Assembly: GCA_964647355.1 (NCBI GenBank)
Contig: CAZYGK010000001.1
Span: forward strand, 85,299 to 149,298
Direction: 5' to 3'
DNA: 64,000 bases
DNA from: SZUA-430 sp964647355
Lineage (GTDB): Bacteria; Pseudomonadota; Alphaproteobacteria; Micropepsales; Micropepsaceae
Shown piece by piece: positions 42,034-51,359 of this stretch (its first letter is position 1; each line of letters begins with the position of its first letter). The notes under the pieces are model-generated. The model saw only the letters and a program-made list of their open reading frames with translations. It did no database searches and was not told where the DNA came from. A program made the translations under genes and the position numbers.

Positions 42034-44262
42034 GTGAACGCTCCGGATCTCGCACGGCTGTTTATCGTCATAACGCTCGCAGCGGTGGCCATCACCGCGG
42101 CGGCGATGATGCTGTATCCGGCGAACACCATGGTCCCGACGCCGATCGGCATCGGCCTCGTGGCGCTCGCAGGGCTTGGCATTCTGTTCCTCGCTCTCAT
42201 GGAGACGCGCAAACGCGCCGACTCGCTCGACCAGCGCTCGGGCGAACTGGCCCGCGTTAAGCTCGAACTCGAAACCACCGTCCGCGCGCTGCAACAGCGC
42301 CACCGCGAACTCGGCGCCAGCGAAGCGCGCTATCGCGGTCTCGTCGAGCAGCAAGGCGACGTCATCCTGCGCAAGATGCCCGACGGCCGGCTGACGTTCG
42401 TGAACGACGCGTTCTGCCGCACGTTCGGCATGCTTCGCGAACGCGCCATCGGCCGCCAATTCACGCCCGAACTGCACCCGGACGAGAAGATTGACCACCC
42501 GCCGCTGCTGTCCGGCCAGCAGGCCCCGGGCCGCGTACGCTACGACCAGCGCCTGAAGACGAAGGACGGTTGGCGCTGGTTCGCCTGGGAAGACTACCCG
42601 ATCCGCAACGACACCGGCCACGTGAGCGAAATCCAAAGCGTTGCGCGCGACATCACGGAACAAAAGGAGCTCGAGTCCGCGCTGCGCGAAGCCCGTGACA
42701 AGGCGGAAGACGCTAACCGCGCGAAGTCGATGTTCCTGGCCACGATGAGCCACGAAATCCGCACGCCGATGAACGGCGTCATCGGCATGGCGGGATTGCT
42801 GCTCGACACCCAAATGACGGCCGAGCAGCGCTCTTATGCGAACGCGGTGCGCGAGTCGGGCGAGGCGCTGCTCGACATCATCAACGACATCTTGGACTTC
42901 TCGAAGATCGAATCCGGCGCGATGCCGATGGAAGAAACGGCCTTCTCGCCGCGCACGCTGATCGAAAGCGTAGCGGAGCTCTTGGGTCATCGCTGCTTCG
43001 AAAAGGGCATAGACATCGCGACGTACGCCCATCCGCGCCTCGCCGGCCAAATGCTGGCCGACGAAGGCCGCGTGCGCCAGGTCCTTTTGAACCTCGCCGG
43101 CAACGCGGTGAAGTTCACGGACGTGGGCGGTGTGCGCATCACCGCGACGCCGGACGCCGATCCACGCTTCATCCGCTTCGAAGTGGCCGACACGGGCATC
43201 GGCATCGCCGAAGAGGCGCTGCCCAAGATCTTCTACGAGTTCACGCAAGCCGACTCGTCGTTCGCGCGGCGCTACGGCGGCACGGGCTTAGGTCTCGCGA
43301 TCACGCAGCGCCTCGTCAACGCGCTTGGCGGCGCGGTCGGCGCCTCGAGCCAAATCGGCAAGGGCAGCCGCTTCTGGTTCACGCTGCCGATGAAACGCGC
43401 CCCCGGCGCTGAGGTGGCCGAAACCGCCTTGACCGGCGCCAAGGTGCTCGTGCTGACCGCGTTCCCCGGCCTTGCCGAGTCTCTGGTGCGCCAGCTTTGT
43501 GAGGCAGGCGCCGACGCGTTCGCCGCGAAAGGTACGGCCGCGGCCGAAACCGCGCTCGCCAGCGGCTCGTTCAACGTACTTCTGATGGACAGCCGCGCCG
43601 GCAGCGCGCCCGCCACCGAACTCCTCGTGCGTCTGAAGGCGCGCTTGCAAGGCGTAAAGACGATTGTGTTGTTGCCGGTCAGCGAGCGCGGGTCCTTGCC
43701 GGCCCTGAAGCTCGCGGGCTTCAGCGGCTATCTGATCAAGCCGATTCGCCGCGCCTCGCTCGTGCAGCGCGTCGCCGCCGTGCTGAGCGGCCAGGAGTCG
43801 GAAGCGGCCGACGTTGCCGTGGTCGACGATCGCGCGCCGCAATTCGCGACAGTCGGCACGAGCCTGCGCATCCTCGTCGCCGAAGACAATCGTATCAACG
43901 TCATGCTCGCAACCGCGCTGCTGACGAAGATGGGCCACCGCGTAGACACGGTCGCAAACGGGCGCGAGGCAGTCGAAGCACTGTCGGCGGCCCCTTACGA
44001 TCTCGTGCTCATGGACGTGCATATGCCCGAGATGGACGGCCTGGAGGCGACCCGCCGCATCCGCACGCAGGAGCAATCGGGCCGCAGGCGCGGCCGCCTT
44101 CCGATCGTGGCCTTGACCGCCTCGACGCTCGAGGACGACCGCCAAATCTGCGTGGACGCCGGCATGGACGACTTCCTGGCCAAGCCCTTGAACCTCGACG
44201 CACTGCGCGCCGTGCTCCTGCGCTTCTCGCCTCAAGCAACGCCGGCCGCGAAGAGCGCTTAG
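42034..44262 (+). CDS. Hybrid sensor histidine kinase/response regulator
   Basis: 742 residues. Two transmembrane helices lie at the N-terminus (LFIVITLAAVAITAAAMML, IGIGLVALAGLGILFLAL), then a PAS domain (YRGLVEQQGDVILRKMPDG). The HisKA box is FLATMSHEIRTPMNGVIGM and the ATPase boxes are NLAGNAVKFTD, DTGIGI and GGTGLGLAI. The first receiver-like domain (about residues 455-580) keeps MDSRAG and a Lys (YLIKPIR) but lacks the acidic pair, so it is probably a pseudo-receiver. The C-terminal receiver is complete (VAEDNRINV, LMDVHMPEMDG, FLAKPL). GTG at 42,034 has GAGG five bases upstream. The signal is unknown. Confidence 0.8.
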   Translation: MNAPDLARLFIVITLAAVAITAAAMMLYPANTMVPTPIGIGLVALAGLGILFLALMETRKRADSLDQRSGELARVKLELETTVRALQQRHRELGASEARYRGLVEQQGDVILRKMPDGRLTFVNDAFCRTFGMLRERAIGRQFTPELHPDEKIDHPPLLSGQQAPGRVRYDQRLKTKDGWRWFAWEDYPIRNDTGHVSEIQSVARDITEQKELESALREARDKAEDANRAKSMFLATMSHEIRTPMNGVIGMAGLLLDTQMTAEQRSYANAVRESGEALLDIINDILDFSKIESGAMPMEETAFSPRTLIESVAELLGHRCFEKGIDIATYAHPRLAGQMLADEGRVRQVLLNLAGNAVKFTDVGGVRITATPDADPRFIRFEVADTGIGIAEEALPKIFYEFTQADSSFARRYGGTGLGLAITQRLVNALGGAVGASSQIGKGSRFWFTLPMKRAPGAEVAETALTGAKVLVLTAFPGLAESLVRQLCEAGADAFAAKGTAAAETALASGSFNVLLMDSRAGSAPATELLVRLKARLQGVKTIVLLPVSERGSLPALKLAGFSGYLIKPIRRASLVQRVAAVLSGQESEAADVAVVDDRAPQFATVGTSLRILVAEDNRINVMLATALLTKMGHRVDTVANGREAVEALSAAPYDLVLMDVHMPEMDGLEATRRIRTQEQSGRRRGRLPIVALTASTLEDDRQICVDAGMDDFLAKPLNLDALRAVLLRFSPQATPAAKSA

Positions 44263-44424
44263 GCAGCGCGTGGAGCCCGCGAATCGGAACAACTGTCCGG
44301 CAAACCCCAAGCCCGCACTTGCAACGTGCTGCCGTTCTGCGGCCGAATACCCCCGATTTGACAAAGCAAGGCGCGCCCGAGTCTGATCGGTCTCGCATCA
44401 CCCCCAGTAGCCGACGAGGTCAGT

Positions 44425-45882
44425 ATGTCAGGAACGGACGCCAACGGAGCGCCGCAACGCCACTGGTGGGATGCGGTGTCCGTGTACCTGCGCCCGCGCG
44501 TCGCGCTGATGTTCCTATTCGGCTTCTCGGCGGGTTTGCCGTATCAGCTGACATCCTCGACGCTGCAAGCCTGGCTGACGGAGAGTAAAGTCTCGGTCGA
44601 AGAGATCGGCTTGTTCGGCCTTGTTGCGGCCGCGTACGCGTGGAAATTCGTCTGGTCGCCCGCCATCGACGGCATTCCCATTCCGGGCTTGAGCCGATGG
44701 CTCGGTCATCGCCGGTCGTGGCTTCTCGTCACACAAATCTGCCTTGCCTGCGCGATCGCAGGCCTCGCATTCGTGGACCCGCTGGAAAGCAAGCTGACCT
44801 TGGCTGCGGTCGCGGCACTTGTGGCGTTCTTCTCTGCCTCTCAAGACGTTGTGATCGACGCATACCGGATCGAAGCGCTGAAGGAATCGGAGCTGACCGC
44901 AGGTTACGCGAACTACAACGCCGCCTACCGTACCGCGATGCTGCTCTCCTTTACGGGCGCCGTCATGTTGGTGAGCTGGCTCGAATATTCCGGTGTTCCG
45001 CGCGCAGATGCCTGGTCTTACGGTTACCTCTCGATGGCCGCCATGGTTGCGGTCGGCATTGTTGGCACCATCCTCGCGCCGGAATCGTGGGAAGGCCAAA
45101 AGGCGCGCTTCGAGAAGCCGTTCGCCGAGCGCTTCCGCACCGCCGTCGTCGACCCGTTTGCGGACTTCCTGCGCAAAGACCTGTGGTGGGCCATCCTCTT
45201 GTTCGTCGTTCTGTTCAAGTTGGGCGACGCGTTCACCTCGGAACTTCGGACATTCTTCTTCCTAAAACTGGGTTTCGAGAAGGCGACTTACGCGGCCATT
45301 CAGTGGCCGTTTGGGTTCTTCGCGGTCCTCATCGGGGGCTACATCGGCGGCATGATCGCCAATCGCGTCGGCGTCATGCGGGCACTTTGGATCGGCGGCA
45401 TTCTGCAGATGGCCACAAACCTGATCTTCATCTGGCCGGCCGTCGTGCTGCCGGATTTGACGGCCGCGATCGGTATTCCGGATGCCGAGGGCACGAAGCA
45501 AATCACGTTTGCCGCTATCAACGCAGGTGGCGCTCAAGGCTACTGGGCGTTTGCCGCTCTTGCGGGATCGGTCGGCGTTGAGAACTTCGCGACAGGCATC
45601 GGCGGCGCGGCGTTCGTCGCCTACATGTCGTTGTTGTGCGGTAACCGTAATTACACGGCGACCCAGTACGCGCTCCTTTCATCGCTGGCGGCCCAGGCCC
45701 GCATCTCGCTTTCTGCCCCCGCCGGCTTTGCCGTCACGGCCGTAGGCTGGGTCTGGTACTACATCATCGCGACCGCCCTCGCGATTCCCGGTCTCGTGCT
45801 ACTTTGGTGGCTAATGCGTAAGGATCATGGCGCTTCGTTGAAAGGCGGATCGGCGTTTGCCACCGACACCGGCGTCCCGTAG
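44425..45882 (+). CDS. ampG: AmpG-type muropeptide MFS permease
   Basis: 485 residues of a 12-14 helix major facilitator. The start (LMFLFGFSAGLPYQLTSSTL, AWLTESKVSVEEIGLFGL) and motifs AYAWKFVWSPAIDGIP, LGHRRSWL, SASQDVVIDAYRIE are characteristic of AmpG, which imports GlcNAc-anhydroMurNAc peptides for cell-wall recycling. Length and order of segments match the family. The downstream OlsB gene starts 54 bases later on the same strand. Confidence 0.8.
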   Translation: MSGTDANGAPQRHWWDAVSVYLRPRVALMFLFGFSAGLPYQLTSSTLQAWLTESKVSVEEIGLFGLVAAAYAWKFVWSPAIDGIPIPGLSRWLGHRRSWLLVTQICLACAIAGLAFVDPLESKLTLAAVAALVAFFSASQDVVIDAYRIEALKESELTAGYANYNAAYRTAMLLSFTGAVMLVSWLEYSGVPRADAWSYGYLSMAAMVAVGIVGTILAPESWEGQKARFEKPFAERFRTAVVDPFADFLRKDLWWAILLFVVLFKLGDAFTSELRTFFFLKLGFEKATYAAIQWPFGFFAVLIGGYIGGMIANRVGVMRALWIGGILQMATNLIFIWPAVVLPDLTAAIGIPDAEGTKQITFAAINAGGAQGYWAFAALAGSVGVENFATGIGGAAFVAYMSLLCGNRNYTATQYALLSSLAAQARISLSAPAGFAVTAVGWVWYYIIATALAIPGLVLLWWLMRKDHGASLKGGSAFATDTGVP

Positions 45883-45935
45883 ATTACCGCTCGAACCAAC
45901 GCCAAGCGGGCCAGTCGCGCCCGCGGAAGAACTTG

Positions 45936-46751
45936 ATGACCGGCACCACGCCGAAAAACGACCACGTGCTCGACAGCTCCGGCTCGCTCGAGGTGCGTCT
46001 GGCGACGACCCCGGCCGAAATCGAGGCCGCCCAGCGCCTGCGCTACGACATCTTCTACCGCGAGATGAACGCGAAGCCGACGCCTGAGATGGCGGCAGCC
46101 GGGCGCGATTTCGACGAGTACGATCCGATCTGCGGGCATCTGCTCGTCGTCGACCGCGACAACGGCAGCGTCGTTGCGACCTACCGCCTGATGCGCGAGG
46201 ACGTGGCGGCCCGCTCGCCGACGGGATTCTACACGTCCGGCGAATTCGATATCTCCGCAATGCTGAAGGCGCGCGCGGGTCAACGCCTGCTCGAACTCGG
46301 CCGTTCCTGCGTCGCCAAGGAGTTCCGCACCGGCCCCACGATGCAGCTGCTCTGGCGCGGCTTGCTCGTCTACCTCATTCGCAACGACGTGGCTCTCATG
46401 TTCGGCTGCGCCTCGTTGCCCGGCACCGATCCGAAGGCGCTCGCGCTCCAGCTTTCGTATCTGCATCATTTCCACCGCACCGAGGAAGCATCGATCGTGC
46501 GCGCGTTGCCGTCGCGCTATGTCTCGATGGACCTGATTCCGAAGGACCAGATCGACCCCGGCGAAGCGCTACGCTCGCTGCCGCCGCTGGTGAAAGGCTA
46601 TGTACGCTCGGGCGCGCAGATCGGCGACGGCGCCGTGATCGACCACCAATTCGGAACGACCGACGTCTTCATCTATGTCCCGTCGGCGAACATTGATCCG
46701 CGCTGGCTCAGGCATCTGAAGAAGAAGACGGCGTCAGAGGCGGCGGGCTAG
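45936..46751 (+). CDS. olsB: OlsB-type ornithine N-acyltransferase
   Basis: 271 residues of the GNAT-like acyltransferase related to autoinducer synthases. Motifs include LRYDIFYREMNAKP, YDPICGHLLVVDRDNG, ELGRSCVAKEFRTG and FGCASLPGTDP. OlsB uses acyl-ACP to acylate ornithine in the first step of ornithine lipid synthesis; OlsA-like acyltransferases finish it. The PlsC-type protein at 56,570 could be one. ATG at 45,936 follows GGAAGA. Confidence 0.8.
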   Translation: MTGTTPKNDHVLDSSGSLEVRLATTPAEIEAAQRLRYDIFYREMNAKPTPEMAAAGRDFDEYDPICGHLLVVDRDNGSVVATYRLMREDVAARSPTGFYTSGEFDISAMLKARAGQRLLELGRSCVAKEFRTGPTMQLLWRGLLVYLIRNDVALMFGCASLPGTDPKALALQLSYLHHFHRTEEASIVRALPSRYVSMDLIPKDQIDPGEALRSLPPLVKGYVRSGAQIGDGAVIDHQFGTTDVFIYVPSANIDPRWLRHLKKKTASEAAG

Positions 46752-46762
46752 GGAACACCGCC

Positions 46763-47542
46763 ATGCACCTCGACGCGGGCGAACTCCAATCCTTCTACGA
46801 CCGCGAACTGGGCCAAATCGCGCGCCGATTCATCCGCACGCGCCTGCGCGAAGTGTGGCCGAACGTCAAAGGTATGTCGGTGTTGGGCTTAGGCTTCGCG
46901 ACGCCCTATCTGCGCCCGTTCCAGGGCGAAGCCGCCCGCATCATCGCGCTGATGCCGGCACAGCAAGGCGTCGCCTACTGGCCTGCTCGCGATGGCAACC
47001 TCGCAGCCCTCGCCGACGAAAGCGCGCTCCCGCTGCCTGATGCCTGCATCGACCGGGTCGTCATCGCCCACGTGCTCGAGACGTCGGAAACGCTCCGCCC
47101 GTTGCTGAGGCAAGTTTGGCGCGTGCTCACGCCGTCGGGCCGCGTCGTCGTCATCGCGCCGAATCGCACCAGTCTCTGGGCGCAAGTAGAAACGACGCCG
47201 TTCGGTCACGGCCGCCCGTTCACGCGTACCCAGCTGAACCGCTTGCTCACCGACGCGATGTTCACGCCGACCGCCGCCACCGGCTGCTTGCACATGCCGC
47301 CGTTCGGCGCAGGCTTCCTCGTGCGCAATGGCGCGCGCTGGGAACGCTGGGGTCAGCGCGCCTGGCCGCAGCTCGCGGGCGTGCACCTGATGGAACTCAC
47401 GAAGGAAGTCATGGCCTTGGCGCCCGACCGCGGCTTGCGCCAGCGCGTGCCGGCCAAGCCTGCGCTGGTTACGAAGCGGGCCGTGCCAGCAAGAAGATCG
47501 CGCCCTCGGCGGTCAAATTATCCCAATAGCCGGGTTCGCTAA
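46763..47542 (+). CDS. Class I SAM methyltransferase-like protein
   Basis: 259 residues. The fold is indicated by SVLGLGFATPYLRPF (a degenerate motif I), PDACIDRVVIAHVLE (motif II region), RQVWRVLTPSGRVVVIAPN and HGRPFTRTQLNRLL. The usual GxGxG is poorly kept, so SAM binding may be weak. It lies 11 bases after olsB and its 3' end overlaps metW, on the other strand, by 74 bases. Substrate unknown. Confidence 0.65.
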   Translation: MHLDAGELQSFYDRELGQIARRFIRTRLREVWPNVKGMSVLGLGFATPYLRPFQGEAARIIALMPAQQGVAYWPARDGNLAALADESALPLPDACIDRVVIAHVLETSETLRPLLRQVWRVLTPSGRVVVIAPNRTSLWAQVETTPFGHGRPFTRTQLNRLLTDAMFTPTAATGCLHMPPFGAGFLVRNGARWERWGQRAWPQLAGVHLMELTKEVMALAPDRGLRQRVPAKPALVTKRAVPARRSRPRRSNYPNSRVR

Positions 47543-48095
47543 GTTCGCGCACCTCGCCGCTTTCGTTGACCGCAAGCGACTGCTCGATCGACGCGTCGAT
47601 CTCGCGCGTCAACGCCACGAAGTCCGCGATCGTGCAGAGGTGAATGTTCGGCGTCTCGTGCCACGCATAGTTGAGCACGCCCGTGCGCGGCATTCGCCCC
47701 GTCAACGCAAGCTTCAGCCGCACCCGCCAGAACCCGAAATTCGGAAAGGAAACGATTACGCGCTTGCCGATACGCAGCAATTGCCCAAGCACTTCCTTCG
47801 GCTTGTGCGTCGCCTGGATCGTCTGGCTCAAAATCGCAAAGTCGAACGACTGCGCGGGATAGTCGCGCAAGTCCGTGTCGGCGTCGCCCTGGATCACCGG
47901 CAAGCCCTTCGCCACGCACGCATTCACGCCCGCCTGGCTGAGCTCGATCCCGCGCGCATCCACGTTCTTGGTACGCGCCAAATGCTCGATCAGTTCGCCG
48001 CCGCCGCACCCGACGTCGAGCACGCGCGTCGACGGCGTCACCATCTCGGCGATCCGCAGCAGTTCCGTGCGCAAGGCGGGCGATTTGGCGAGCAT
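47469..48095 (-). CDS. metW: MetW, methionine biosynthesis partner of MetX
   Basis: 208 residues. MetW is a methyltransferase-fold protein needed for, and physically linked to, MetX activity in many proteobacteria. VLDVGCGGGELI, ILSQTIQATHKPKEVL, RIGKRVIVSFPNFGFWRVRL and GRMPRTGVLNYAWHETPNIH are strongly diagnostic. Its ATG lies two bases after the metX stop, so they are one operon. Confidence 0.9.
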   Translation of the reverse strand: MLAKSPALRTELLRIAEMVTPSTRVLDVGCGGGELIEHLARTKNVDARGIELSQAGVNACVAKGLPVIQGDADTDLRDYPAQSFDFAILSQTIQATHKPKEVLGQLLRIGKRVIVSFPNFGFWRVRLKLALTGRMPRTGVLNYAWHETPNIHLCTIADFVALTREIDASIEQSLAVNESGEVRELSEPGYWDNLTAEGAIFLLARPAS

Positions 48096-48097
48096 GA

Positions 48098-49246
48098 CTA
48101 CAAGCCCCGCGCGGCAGCCGCCGCATTGATGAACCCGCTCAGCGTCTGAAACATCTCCGGCATGTCGAGCAGAAACGCGTCGTGCCCCTTATCGGTCGCG
48201 AACTCGACGAAGCTGACATTCGCCCCCGCTGCGTTCAGTGCATGCACGATCTTCTTCGACTCAGGTGTCGGGAACAGCCAATCCGACGTGAACGAGGCGA
48301 TGCAAAAGCGGGTCTTCGCACCCTTGAACGCATTCGCCAGCACGCCGTCATAGTCCGCCGCAAGGTCGAAATAATCCATCGCGCGCGTGATGTAGAGATA
48401 GGCGTTCGCGTCGAACCGGTCGACGAACGCGAGCCCCTGATGCCGCAGATAGCTCTCGACCTGAAAGTCCGCGTCGAACGCGTACGACAGCGCTTCGCGG
48501 TTCTGCAGGTTGCGCCCGAACTTGCGGTGCAGCGCCGCCTCCGAAAGATACGTGATGTGCGCCGCCATCCGCGCGACCGCGAGCCCTTTCTTCGGATTCG
48601 TGCCTTTCTGAATGTAGTCGCCGCCCGCCCAATCCGGATCGGCCATGATCGCCTGACGCCCCACCTCGTGGAACGCGATGTTCTGCGCCGAATGCCGTGC
48701 CGCGGTCGCAAGCGGCAGCGCCGCGAACACGCGCGTCGGATAACTCGCCGCCCACTGCAGCACCTGCATTCCGCCCATCGAGCCGCCGGCGACGCAGAAC
48801 AGACTGTCGATTCCAAGGTGATCGATCAGCATCGCCTGCGCCCGCACCATGTCGCGGATCGTGATCACTGGAAAGCTCAGGCCGTATGGCGCACCGGTTG
48901 TAGGGTTCGTCTCGTGCGGGCCGGACGAGCCCATGCAGCCGCCGATGACGTTCGCGCAGATCACGAAGAAGCGGTTCGTGTCGATCGGCAATCCCGGCCC
49001 AACCATGGTCGCCCACCAGCCGGGTTTACCCGTGACGGGGTGCGTACCCGCCGCATACTGATCGCCGGTGAGTGCATGGCATAGCAGGAACGCGTTAGAC
49101 TTCGAAGCGTTCAGCGTTCCGTATGTCTTCCAGGCGATGGTGACGGGCGCAAGGCTCTCGCCGGAATCGAGCTTCAGCGCGCCGAACGTGTGCGTTTCGC
49201 CCGCATCTCCGGCTTGGAGCCCTATGGGTTGAAACAGCGATGACAT
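48098..49246 (-). CDS. metX: Homoserine O-acetyltransferase/succinyltransferase (MetX family)
   Basis: 382 residues of the alpha/beta-hydrolase acyltransferase that makes O-acyl-homoserine for methionine synthesis. LLCHALTGDQYAAG is the oxyanion region, GGSMGGMQVLQWA holds the nucleophile, TSDWLFPT the Asp and GHDAFLLD the His. Whether acetyl- or succinyl-CoA is used cannot be told by eye. ATG at 49,246 (AAGGG upstream) is preferred to 49,306. A TTGACT at about 49,310 (reverse strand) could be its -35. I looked for a SAM-responsive riboswitch in the 103-base gap and saw none. Confidence 0.9.
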   Translation of the reverse strand: MSSLFQPIGLQAGDAGETHTFGALKLDSGESLAPVTIAWKTYGTLNASKSNAFLLCHALTGDQYAAGTHPVTGKPGWWATMVGPGLPIDTNRFFVICANVIGGCMGSSGPHETNPTTGAPYGLSFPVITIRDMVRAQAMLIDHLGIDSLFCVAGGSMGGMQVLQWAASYPTRVFAALPLATAARHSAQNIAFHEVGRQAIMADPDWAGGDYIQKGTNPKKGLAVARMAAHITYLSEAALHRKFGRNLQNREALSYAFDADFQVESYLRHQGLAFVDRFDANAYLYITRAMDYFDLAADYDGVLANAFKGAKTRFCIASFTSDWLFPTPESKKIVHALNAAGANVSFVEFATDKGHDAFLLDMPEMFQTLSGFINAAAAARGL

Positions 49247-49349
49247 GGCGCCCTTGAGTCGTTTCCGTCGCGAAAGCGGGCGATTGAGGGTCTGCGGCGC
49301 CCACAAGTCAACGTTTTCTTTAAGGCAATTGATGCTCTAAAGAAGGTGA

Positions 49350-50429
49350 ATGAAACCCGTTCCAGGCATCTTGGACATCGCCCCGTACGTCGGCGGCCGC
49401 GCGACCGCCGATGGCGCCGCGCGCGTCTTTAAACTTTCCTCGAACGAGTCGCCCTTAGGCCCGAGCCCCGCCGCGCTCGAAGCCTACAAAGCCGCCGCAT
49501 CGAACCTGCACCTCTACCCTGACAGCGGGGCGAGCGAACTGCGCCGCGCGATCGGTGAAGCGTACGGTCTAAACCCCGATCGCATCGTCTGCGGCAACGG
49601 CTCCGACGAGCTGCTCCATCTGTTGCCGCAAATCTACTGCGCGCCGGGCGACGAAGTGCTCTACAGCGCGCACGGCTTCATCGTCTATCCGATCGTGGCC
49701 CGCGCCGCGAGCGCGATCCCCGTCACGGTTCCTGAGCCTGAGATGCGCACGGACGTCGACGCATTGCTCGCGCGCGCAACCGACAAGACGAAGATCGTTT
49801 TCGTCACCAATCCGAACAACCCGACCGGCAGCTACAACACCGCCGCCGAGCTGCGCCGCCTGCGCAACGGTCTGCCGAAGGACTGCCTGCTCGTGATCGA
49901 CGCGGCCTATGCCGACTACGTCGATCGCAACGACTATGAGAGCGGCATCGAACTCGTGGCGACGACCGAAAACACCGTGATGACGCGCACGTTCTCGAAG
50001 ATCCATGGGCTGGCGGCCGCCCGTGTCGGCTGGGCCTACGCGCCGGCCGCCGTCGTCGACACGCTGAATCGCATCCGCGGGCCCTTCAATGTGTCGAGCG
50101 CCGCCCAAGCCGCAGCCGTCGCAGCGATCCGCGACAAAGCCCACGCGGCCGCCGCGAAAGCGCACAACGCGAAGTGGCAGGCCGTGCTGAAAGAACGCAT
50201 CGAGGCGCTGGGCCTCAAAGTCTACCCCAGCGTCGCCAACTTTCTGCTGATCGAGTTTCCAAAGACCGGCACCAAGACGGCGCCCGAGGCCGACACGTTC
50301 TTGATGAAGCGCGGCGTCATCCTGCGCGCGGTCGGCGCGTACGGATTGCCGAACTGCCTGCGCATCTCCGTCGGCACCGAGGAAGGCAACAAAGCGGCAA
50401 TCGCCGCGCTCCAAGAGTTCATGTCATGA
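49350..50429 (+). CDS. hisC: Histidinol-phosphate aminotransferase
   Basis: 359 residues of a class I/II PLP aminotransferase. KLSSNESPLGPSPAA, GNGSDELLHLLP, FVTNPNNPTGSYN, IDAAYADYV and RTFSKIHGLAAARVGW (PLP Lys) fit HisC. Family members in this position next to tyrC often also transaminate aromatic substrates. AGAAGGTGA lies just upstream of the ATG. The stop overlaps the tyrC start (ATGA). Confidence 0.88.
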   Translation: MKPVPGILDIAPYVGGRATADGAARVFKLSSNESPLGPSPAALEAYKAAASNLHLYPDSGASELRRAIGEAYGLNPDRIVCGNGSDELLHLLPQIYCAPGDEVLYSAHGFIVYPIVARAASAIPVTVPEPEMRTDVDALLARATDKTKIVFVTNPNNPTGSYNTAAELRRLRNGLPKDCLLVIDAAYADYVDRNDYESGIELVATTENTVMTRTFSKIHGLAAARVGWAYAPAAVVDTLNRIRGPFNVSSAAQAAAVAAIRDKAHAAAAKAHNAKWQAVLKERIEALGLKVYPSVANFLLIEFPKTGTKTAPEADTFLMKRGVILRAVGAYGLPNCLRISVGTEEGNKAAIAALQEFMS

Positions 50430-51358
50430 CGACACGCACAGGCCCCATCTTCACGAAGGTCGCGCTCATCGGCGTCGGCCTGATCGGCGCCTCGATGGCC
50501 CATGCAATGCGCCGCGGCAGCCTTGCCGCCCATATCGCGGGCCACGCGAACACCGAAGCAACGCGCAAACGCGCGTCCGAGCTCGGCTTCTGCCACTCGA
50601 CCCACGCCGACGCGAAAGACGCCGTCCGCGGCGCCGACCTCGTCGTCCTCTGCACGCCCGTCGGCGCCTTCGCGCAGGTCGCCGAAGCGATCGCCCCGGC
50701 GCTGAAGCCAGGCGCCATCGTCACCGACGTGGGCTCGGTCAAGATGGCCGCGATCCGCGATATCGGCCCGCATATTCCCGAGGGTGTCCATTTCATCCCC
50801 GGCCACCCGATCGCAGGCACCGAACACTCCGGCCCCGACGCGGGCTTCGCAGAACTGTTCGACGGCCGTTGGTGCATCTTGACGCCGCCCGCCGGTACCG
50901 ACGAAGCCGCCGTGCAAAAGCTTGCCGAGTTCTGGCGCGGCCTGGGTTCGCGCGTCGAGATCATGGACCCGAAGCACCACGACATTGTGCTCGCGATCAC
51001 GAGCCACGTCCCTCACCTCATCGCCTACAACATCGTCGGCACGGCAAGCGACCTTGAGCAGGTGACGCAGAGCGAAGTGATCAAGTTCTCGGCCGGCGGC
51101 TTTCGCGACTTCACCCGCATCGCGGCCTCCGACCCCACGATGTGGCGCGACGTGTTCCTGAACAACCGCGAAGCCGTGCTCGAAGTACTGGGCCGCTTCT
51201 CCGAAGATCTGTCCAGGCTTCAGCGCGCGATCCGCTGGGGCGAGGGCGACATGTTGTTCGACCTCTTCACCAAGACCCGCGCAATCCGCCGCTCGATCAT
51301 CGATGCCGGCCAAGATACCGCCGCCACGAACTTCGGCCGCAACACGAAGAAATCTTGA
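50426..51358 (+). CDS. tyrC: Prephenate/arogenate dehydrogenase (tyrosine branch)
   Basis: 310 residues. The N-terminal NAD(P)-binding fold is VALIGVGLIGASMAHAM. Later motifs are VVLCTPVGAFAQV, VTDVGSVKMAAI, FIPGHPIAGTEHSGPDAG and HDIVLAITSHVPHLIAYNIV, typical of TyrA/TyrC dehydrogenases that lead to tyrosine. Substrate choice (prephenate or arogenate) is not readable. It starts inside the hisC stop and ends one base before the convergent acyltransferase. Confidence 0.85.
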   Translation: MTTRTGPIFTKVALIGVGLIGASMAHAMRRGSLAAHIAGHANTEATRKRASELGFCHSTHADAKDAVRGADLVVLCTPVGAFAQVAEAIAPALKPGAIVTDVGSVKMAAIRDIGPHIPEGVHFIPGHPIAGTEHSGPDAGFAELFDGRWCILTPPAGTDEAAVQKLAEFWRGLGSRVEIMDPKHHDIVLAITSHVPHLIAYNIVGTASDLEQVTQSEVIKFSAGGFRDFTRIAASDPTMWRDVFLNNREAVLEVLGRFSEDLSRLQRAIRWGEGDMLFDLFTKTRAIRRSIIDAGQDTAATNFGRNTKKS

Positions 51359-51359
51359 G

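Noticed and set aside
49247..49349. A SAM-responsive riboswitch before metX
   Set aside because: The gap is only 103 bases and shared with hisC; I could not find the conserved core of a known SAM motif.
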